Of a DNA stretch of 64,000 nucleotides, positions 56,817 through 64,000 are shown in pieces. The notes below the pieces were generated by a model. The model made no database searches. It saw nothing but the letters and a program-made list of their open reading frames with translations, and had not been told where the DNA came from. This stretch comes from Gaeumannomyces sp. JS-464 (lineage: Eukaryota > Ascomycota > Sordariomycetes > Magnaporthales > Magnaporthaceae), in contig NGZR01000003.1 in the NCBI GenBank assembly GCA_002197995.1, positions 4,030,001 to 4,094,000 of the forward strand, given 5' to 3'. How positions within the stretch are numbered: position 1 is the stretch's first letter; each line of letters begins with the position of its first letter. A program made the position numbers and the translations under genes.

Positions 56817-59800
56817 TCAGCAGTCCTCTAGCGCAGCATAAGCAACAAACTGTTGGAGCATCCCATGACTAGTCCACTCCGGGTTTCGCATCGCTAGCAT
56901 ATCAAGCAGAGTGGCTCGACTCGGCAGCGCATTAGGCGGAATCGACCCCATGGGGTCGGATGGGTCTCTTGATTTTTCGGCGAGCCGTCGGAGGAGCGAA
57001 ACGGCCAGCACGACCATATAAACAAGCTCCATCGTCTTTTCCGTATGTCGAGGCTGTGGTTGCGGCGCTACGGCGCCCCGACCTGAACGTGGGTTCCGCT
57101 GCGGCGGTGGGACGACCATCTGTGCCGTTTCGAACTGATGGCCTAACCTCTTCACCAGATGAATGAGGTTTTGCGAGAGACCGTTTCCACACGAAAGCCA
57201 GCTGCGAGTTACACCAGATTCTTGGCCGGGAGCTAGGGCGGCGAGTGTTTGAGCGGCAAGAAGGCCCTGCATCAGGACAGGCCTACGTGCATCGGGCAGG
57301 GGTGACCGTGATTCGATGTTGAAGTTCGGAATGACAGAGATTGCCAACCCAAACGACCGGGTGAGTAGATCGTAAGCTGGCGTCTGGGACGCCTCACTAG
57401 CGTAAAGACTCGCGAAATGGTTCCTGTTCTGCTCCTTGCTGACGAGAAGCTTCGCGAGTGCGTCCACGGCGGCTGGCAGATACGGCTGGACTTTGGGTTG
57501 GTAAGGAGGGAAGACGAGTTGATCGCCGGTCAGGCAGGGCGCTGGTGCTGGCGCAAACGCCAGGAGGAACTGGAGGAAGCAGAGCGCCTGTTCCTTTCCG
57601 GGCACCTCAATATGCGTAGAGATGTTAGAGAGAATGATGACAGCGTCCTTCATGAAGTCCAGCGTGTTGGCATGGGTTCGGAGTAGCATGTTTCGCGTGC
57701 CCAGGTATCGTATTATGACGCAAAAGAACTTGACGACGGATTCGTCCGCGAGGACTTCCCAGTTGACTTCGCCGAATGAGAGATTGCGGAGAATTGTCGT
57801 GATGCATATCAAGTGGTCCACAGCTCGTTCCACTTCATACTCAGGAGATCCCACAGGGTGGACCTCATGAACGCCTGTGTTTTCGAGCCAGCAGGCGCGG
57901 ATGACATCTTGGTAAGGTGTTATGAGAACTTCGTCGGATACTTCGACTGTATTCTCCACCAAGACCTCGACTTGGTCTTCGGCGCATTCCAAGAGACACT
58001 CCACCAGCTCGTCTGTCCGTCCGAGGTCGATCTGCAGGTGCGGCCCTGAGGATTCGGCCGCTGTAACCGTGGCGAGGGAATCGAGCGCATTGCGCACCTC
58101 GGCGCGAATACCAGACTGCAGGCTGCGGCAAAGAGCCAGGACGTCGATGTTCCCCAAGGCCTCGACAGGCGGCACATCAGGAATGGTTTCCAGAAGTTTC
58201 GAAGCCAGATCATCCCAGGCACCGACAGGAACTCCACCATGCGTAACATGACCACGATCCTGGTAGCTTCGCTTCAGAGGAAAATATGTGTCGGGGTCCT
58301 TCTCTGGCGGCTGAGGGACGCTCATATGCTGATGCTCCATTTTGACACTCGGATCGTGCGGCAAGGGTCCCGACATCGACGTCCTCGATGTCTTCACAAC
58401 ATTCGGGGAGGGGTGTGCGAAATCATCGTGGGTTGGCGTTCCTTGGATGCTTCGGGAGAGGCTGTTTCTCGAGTGGCCTTGCATCACGTTGGGCTGCGAT
58501 GGAGGCTGCACAAAGCCATTGGCGCCCGGCTGCGGCATCTGCTTCATCGGAGTTATGGCTTGGCCATGGGCCATCGCGGGATGCTGGCCAGGCTGCTGCA
58601 TCATATGCCCGGGCGGCACCTGGCCGTGAGGTATCCCTGGTCTCGTTGGTGTGCCTGGGTCGCAACCTGCATTCCAGCCTGCTGCCCCTGATGTTGTTGA
58701 GCCTGCTGCTGCTGCTGTTGCTGCTGCATCTGTTTTGCCCTGCTCGAGGACCATGCATCTTCGAACTTCATTAAATTGCGCTCATATATGGCGCGGAGTT
58801 GGTTCGGAGCCATTGGCACTTGGGCAGGATGGAAGCCGAGAGAGTTCGAAATGCTGCCCCAGTAGTTGTTCTGATGCGCTGCGCGAAATCCCCCGTGCTT
58901 TGCAACAGCCTGGCGCAAGTTCCAAAGACTGACGGGCCGGTCGCCAACTACTGGATTAGGATCAAGCGGCAATCCCTTCGAGTTCATGAACTGGCTCAAT
59001 CTTTCCATAAACTGCTCCGGTGTCGGCTGCCCGCCACGCTGCATTGCCTGTTGCTGCTGCGGAGTCATCGCCTGCCCGGGTTGCGGTCGCATGGGGCTCG
59101 GCGCCATCTGACCATTAGGCATCTGGGGCCTACCCATCATGCCGCGGTTCGGGTGCATGGCTTGACCGGGCATCTGAGGCTGTACCTGCATTGCTTGGGG
59201 ATGCCCTTGGGGTGTCTGGGGCGGCATGGGCGACGGCTGTATCGGTGATTGCTGGACAGGCGATGGTGGAACCGGTGATGGTTGAGACGGCGACTGTTGC
59301 GGCTGCGAGTTGGGTGGTTGCTGCGGTGGTTGCTGCTGCTGCTGCTGCTGAGCCTGTGGGTGCTGCGGCTTCGGCTGCTGCGGGGGCTGCTGGAGCTGTG
59401 GTTGATGTTGCTGGTGGTGTTGTTGTTGTTGCTGCTGTAGCTGTCTTTGCAACTGTATCTGATGGTACATGAGCCGCTGTTGATCCATAGAGTTCCTCGC
59501 CTGCGACATCTGCTGCTGTTGCATATGCTGCATGTGCGGCATCTGACCCGGGTTCATCTGCTGCATTTGCCCAGGGAACATCTGGCCCATCTGCTGAGGC
59601 ATTTGCCCCATCTGCGCCATCTGCTGTGTCATATGTGGCGGCATCTGGCCCATTTGTTGCGGCATCTGTCCCATCTGCTGAGGCACCATCTGCCCCGACA
59701 TCTGCCCGGGCATCTGCCCACCCATGTGACTCGGTGATGGTCGCGCGGGTGTTGGGCTCGGCGCGTAGTGCTGGCCAAATCCCTGGGGGAATGCACCAGG

Positions 59801-60427
59801 GGGCATAAAGTTATTGGGTTGAGGTGTGCCCCCATGCTCTGAGGGTACTGGAGACGCTTGTGCACCGAAGTTTTGCGCGGCGGGAGAGTAAGGATGCGGT
59901 GAGGTAGTCGAGACTCGCTGGGGCACGCTGCCGGGTCGCATCTGGTTGCTCATGATAGGAGATGGCGTCGCGTTCGCAGAGCCATTCTGCTGGAGGTGCG
60001 GGTATGGTGACGGCTGTCCCGGGCCGGGAGTCTGCTGCTGTTGTGGGTAGTTTGCATAGTGCGCCTGCTGGGGAGTCTCGGCGCGTGAGGTCTGGGCCAT
60101 GCCTGGGGCTGGCCTGGGCGATCCCGCGATGCTCTCATCCCTCGGGCGAGGTCGCTTGGAAGGAATGACCGAGTTTGTTTGATAAACAGGGTTGGAGAAG
60201 GATGGCGATGGATTGCGCATCGCGCCATTTTGCAGAGCGAGCATCTGTTGGGGGTTCGCGAACTGGGCGGCGGCGGGATTGAATTGGGCCGCGTTGGCCA
60301 TGTAAGCCGAAGGGTCGATCATGACGCCGGGTGTTTGCGAAGGGTCGTTGATGTGTGCGCCAAAGCCATTGCCATTGTGGTTGGGGACGGCGGAGGCGGC
60401 GGCGGCGTCGTTCATCCAGGAGCTCAT
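56817..60427 (-). CDS. Swi1-like ARID subunit of SWI/SNF, one frame break
   Basis: Subunit of the SWI/SNF chromatin-remodelling complex (yeast Swi1, fission yeast Sol1). One apparently intronless gene beginning MSSWMNDAAAASAVPNHNG. The N-terminal third is disordered and Gln/Pro/Met-rich, with repeated PQQMGQMPxxM units and long Gln runs. The ARID domain at about residues 465-560 shows FMERLSQFMNSKGLPLDPNP, VSLWNLRQAVAKHGGF and YWGSISNSLGF, then a second Gln run. The C-terminal Swi1 domain, rich in helices, starts around WDDLASKLLETIPDVPP and includes HLICITTILRNLSFGEVNWE and ITLLRTHANTL-like MLLRTHANTLDFMKDAVII; it ends MLQQFVAYAALEDC. The two halves are in different frames; one base is missing near 58635-58640 (between HQRDQG and IPHGQVPPGH), and the total length is one base short of a multiple of three. 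About 1203 residues if corrected. Confidence 0.9.
59332..59350. repeat. CAG/CTG trinucleotide run coding poly-Gln in the Swi1-like protein
   Basis: Six uninterrupted CTG units on the plus strand (CAG on the coding strand). Further shorter Gln runs lie at 59420-59440 and 58700-58730. Confidence 0.85.
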
Positions 60428-60486
60428 TGCTGGCGGACGCGGAGGCTGGAGGTGGTGAGGAGGGAAGAGAGGATGGCCGAACCCAT

Positions 60487-61200
60487 CTGGCGACTACGGG
60501 GCCTCAGGGTTAGCAGCGACCATTGGAAAACGAATGCCGGCGATGGGTACGGATGGTATAGTGTCGAAAAAAGATGGGAAGTGGCACGGCAGACGCTTGT
60601 CGCGATGGAGTCGTCGCGCGCGTCGCGAATGTGTGTGGTTTGTTGCGGTGCTAATGGGGGCTTTTTTTTCTGGTCGACTGCTGCGATCGGTGGTTGGGGC
60701 GCTGGCCGGGGGGGATGGGAAAAAGGCCCGTCAGCAGCACGGTCGCAGCGACTCCCAGGCCTGCACCTCGAACACAAGCAGCAAGGGCAGGGGGTGCGAG
60801 GTGGGTTGTGCGCGTGCGCGCGAGCGTGTGTGAGCGTGGGCTGGGGTAGCAGGCGGATTGAGGACAGAAGCAGGGCAGAGCGAGCGTTGGCAGGCTCAGG
60901 CTCAGACTCAGGCTCACTCAGGCTCAGAGCCAGCAGGTGCAGGGCAGGGCGAGGGAGCAGGGCAGAAATTTTTTGGCGCGCGGTCGGTCATCCATTTGGG
61001 ACAGAGACCACCCGTCGGGCCAAAGCAGCGGGAAGGGCAGCCAAGGCAGGCAGGCAATCAACCATCAACCACCACCACCATGCAGCAGTCGTCCCATCAA
61101 AAGAAAGCGTCGAGGACGAAGGTCACGGGGCAGAGGATCAACGGCATCGCATCGACAGAACAGGGGACGGACGGCGGAACGAGAGGGCGGCAGGTCTTAC
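60487..61200 (-). other. Possible 5' leader intron of the Swi1-like gene
   Basis: On the minus strand a strong donor (TTAG then GTAAGA) lies at 61200 and an acceptor with branch sequence (GCTAAC ... CGCCAG) ends at 60487, 60 bases before the ATG. Splicing would remove 714 bases. No transcript evidence is available, so this is an inference from splice signals only. Confidence 0.35.
60893..60935. repeat. CAGGCT/CAGACT imperfect hexamer repeat
   Basis: CAGGCT occurs about five times with small spacers, inside the possible leader intron of the Swi1-like gene. Seen directly. Confidence 0.75.
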
Positions 61201-64000
61201 CTAAGGCGCGTTGTGGATGGACTGAACTGTGTAAACCCGTGAACCAAGAGAGTTGCGCTCTTGCTGGCCGCCGCTGTTCCCGCCTGACCTGTGCTTCTCG
61301 CGAGCCAGGGGCGCTAGTCCCACTTGGGACTAGCTGAAGCTAAGCGAGACAAGTTGGTGGCGCGAGCGGCCAATGGCAAAATTGCTAGTGAGCAAGTCGC
61401 GGACCCACACTAGCGTTAGCCGAATCGCTGCTGCTGCACCAGTCGTGTTATGTCTGTTGCCAGTCCGGACCCGTTTGTCGACTTGGACAGCATCCTGAGG
61501 GCCAGCCTGCTGTGGAGGCTGCGGCGAGTTGACGCGATGGGAACCCGAGCTGCCAAAAACACAGGCGGCCGATTCTGGCATCAGCTGGAACCAAAACAGC
61601 GGCCACTTGACTGCTGTCTCTTGACATGGGAACCACCTAGGATGACATGCCACATAGCGATCTGAGCCGTCCGACCAGCCAAATGCATGTCAAATGCACG
61701 CAAAAACATTCCTCGGTTCCTCGTTTGGCTTTTCTTCTCCTTTCCAATACGCCCGAGGAACGGCGATGGCTCTCGTTCTCCAGCTTGCCACTGCACTTGA
61801 GACGGCCCTGGCTTGGGTATGGCAATGGGAAAGATGTGGCGGCCGATAAATCAACGAGAACGCAATCCCGGTTCTTTTCGAGGGTTCTGGGGGAGGATAC
61901 CACTAGGTATAGGAGGTGTCGGCAACTCACAACCGTCAGATCCTCTCGGCCATTTGCTTTGCAAAGCTTCAATCACCGGGCTGGCTGTGAATGCGAGCGA
62001 GCTTGATGTCTACCCAGCACCCGCACCCAACGATGTCGACTTTTCTTTCCAGGATCGCTCGCGATGCTGATCAGGCATATTTAAGCTGCTTCAAGCTGCT
62101 TCCTGGAGTTGGACGGGCGAACAACAGGCGAGGGAGGTCGGCGGGCGCGACGTTTCAGGGAAGAATCGTAGTGGTTCGCCCAGGCTAGTACAGAAGCAAG
62201 CTGTCGATCCAGCTCTGAAGAGCCGGCGCGGTGTGCCCAAGAAATGGGTCCCTGGCACGCGCACGCAGGGACGGAAACAGTTCGCGAAGGGCAAAAGATG
62301 AACAGCGCGAGGGCGCGAATGGCATCATTGGGACCAGGTCCAAAGTCCCGCCGGCAGCGTCGTCTCGAGTCTGGCGCTTCGAGCATCGGTAGGCGACGAC
62401 CAGAGTGACCCCTAACTCTTCCTTGCCAACACGAACGGCCGAGGTCGAAAAAAAGAGTGAGGTAGCGTCAGCCACTGTCTCTCATTCTATGTCGCCAGGT
62501 TGGCTCGGTGCACCTCGGGAGGCCACCTCAGGGCTTTTCGTCGCAAGTGGCGTTCCTGGGGCAAACCAACAATGATGCAAATCATCTAGCTCGCTCAAGT
62601 TTGGCCGCCAGGGGCAGTGATAAAAAGTCTGAGCCGGCCTGGCTGGGCCGCGGGCTGATGGCCCTGCGCCTTCGGACGCGCTGCAGTAGCGTTCATCGAT
62701 GCTTGGGTCGACTGATGCATGCCGGCGCTGCATGCAGCCTGCCTGGAGGCTTCGTGCTGGTCCCGGCGTTGGTGCTGCTGCACGCCTCTCGACTGTTGCT
62801 CGGTACGTAGGCATCGAGCCCCGCCAATAAAACGGGCCCAGTGACCAGGGGCGGGTCTCGGAGAGGACGAAAGTGGGTTGGTTTTGGTTCCGGAGTGTTT
62901 CCATTCGTGCCGGCGTTTGCGCGATATGGCATCCCGCCACCCATCCTCCAGACCCCAGCTGACCGGCGGGAAAAGGGGGCAGTGGAAGAAGAGGGAATTG
63001 ACCGTCGGTGATTCTGCCCTGCGTGCGTCTTGTCCAAGTGCCGCAATATTGGACCAAGGCATCCCAGCATGGCTCCAAATGCGACCGGTGTGTTGGCAAA
63101 CTGGACCTGGGCTGCCACTGCTCTGTATGAGGCGTCGTGTGGTGCTTGGTAGGACGGCCCCATGCAGGTCACCGACCCCCAAAACCCAGGTTGGCACGCC
63201 CGATTGCCTGGTCCGCTTGGGGCATCGTCATTGAACCCCAGGCCTGGAGGGCGGGGCCCTAACTGAGCGACTGAATTCTGGTACCCCCGTTTGGTCGACT
63301 GCTCGCCTTTTTCTGTTGCTCATCCTGTGCGAGATTGATGTGTCTCGCGGCGGGTTGCGAGACTGTCAATCACCGGAATATCGATGTGCTGCTCGCACAG
63401 TCGCTGTTGCTGTAGGCTCCATCTGCCGCGCTAAAACGCCAGCAGTCGGGGTTTGTGTATGTAAGCGATAGGTGGGAGGAAGCAGAGGGCAGGAAATCCG
63501 CCCATTTTGGCAACAGGCATCAGACATGGGCCAGGAGGACGAAAGATGGCGATGGGAAGCACGACAGGGGGCAGAGGGGAGGGAGAGATGGGAAGAAAAG
63601 GGATGGATGGGAGGAAAGAGGAAAGAAAAAGAAGAAGAAAAAGGGCTGTCCTGTGGCGAGAAAGGGTGAGTGACGGGGGGCAGTTGGGCTTTTTGTGAAG
63701 TGAAATCAATACCAGCCTTGGGTACCTGCTCGGCTGTTCCTCCTGGGCTGGTCAGGTCCAGAGTCACTAAAAAATCTCCGCACGAGACAAGGGAAGCAAG
63801 AAGAAGACATGGGATGCCACGAGCCATGAGAGCAGGCTGTCGAACTACGCTCAACTTTCCCGACCCAACCTACCAAAAGAAACGGTAAGCTTAGGCAGCC
63901 GATCCTGAATTTAAAAAGCTTCCCATTTTTCTTTCCAAGCCGCCTTTGCCCTGAGCGTTTTTGTTCCCGCTGCCCCTCGCCCTCCCGTTCCCTCCCTCCA
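61201..64000. other. Gene-free right end of the window
   Basis: 2.8 kb with no gene I can support. It probably holds the distal promoter of the Swi1-like gene and the flank of a gene outside the window. Overlapping open frames on several strands at 62480-63240 are typical of GC-rich random sequence. A purine-rich strand of about 120 bases (GAGGGAGAGATGG, GAAAGAAAAAG) lies at 63540-63660. Confidence 0.45.

Noticed and set aside
60179..61204. Plus-strand open frame of 341 codons
   Set aside because: It overlaps the N terminus of the Swi1-like gene on the other strand, is of low complexity and matches nothing.
62482..63240. Several overlapping open frames of 160-205 codons on both strands
   Set aside because: Multiple frames open at once, no domain, no preferred codon pattern; typical of GC-rich non-coding DNA.
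1..64000. tRNA, rRNA, CRISPR, insertion sequence or prophage features
   Set aside because: None found; a few TTCGA-containing stretches do not fold into a tRNA by eye, and CRISPR is not expected in a fungal nucleus.

Overview
This window is nuclear DNA of a filamentous ascomycete. Its genes have short GT-AG introns, and the proteins are typical of Sordariomycetes. The manganese lipoxygenase at 9867-11832 is close to residue-for-residue like the 13R-manganese lipoxygenase of Gaeumannomyces graminis as I remember it, which points to the Magnaporthales (Gaeumannomyces, Magnaporthiopsis or a near relative). This placement rests on recall, not on a search.

Layout. 1-8.0 kb: a DUF4470/MYND protein cut by the left edge and a Swi5/Ace2-type zinc-finger regulator, both on the minus strand. 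9.8-14.5 kb: the secreted lipoxygenase and a wrecked sulfatase. 15.6-20.0 kb: a CBS/PB1 membrane protein and mitoribosomal uS2m (MRP4). 21.6-25.6 kb: two secreted proteins, one with a duplicated eight-cysteine module and one Ser/Thr/Gly-rich with a GPI-type tail. 26.2-30.9 kb: chaperonin CCT7 and an Spt10-like acetyltransferase. 31.6-36.6 kb: three proteins I cannot name. 37.0-48.3 kb: HOPS subunit Vps41 and, divergent from it, APC/C subunit Apc1. 49.3-52.7 kb: a DUF7770-type protein with a lipidation-like N terminus and a secreted GH16 glucanase. 53.4-56.0 kb: eIF3e divergent from mitoribosomal mL49 (IMG2). 56.8-60.4 kb: the ARID subunit Swi1 of SWI/SNF. From 60.4 kb to the end I see only the Swi1 leader and no gene.

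Most genes are housekeeping: chromatin and transcription (Swi1, Spt10, Swi5/Ace2), translation (eIF3e, uS2m, mL49), folding (CCT7), vacuolar traffic (Vps41) and the cell cycle (Apc1). The accessory, plant- or wall-facing genes (lipoxygenase, sulfatase remnant, cysteine-rich protein, GPI protein, GH16) sit between them. I see no biosynthetic cluster, transposon, tRNA or rRNA gene.

The strongest window-wide signal is a set of about 21 small reading-frame breaks inside otherwise intact conserved genes, most of them one base in a short G or C run. For every gene the total exon length modulo 3 agrees with the breaks I placed. Essential genes (APC1, CCT7, TIF3e) are hit, so I read most of them as base-calling or assembly errors rather than pseudogenes. 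The sulfatase is different: it also lacks its N-terminal catalytic half.
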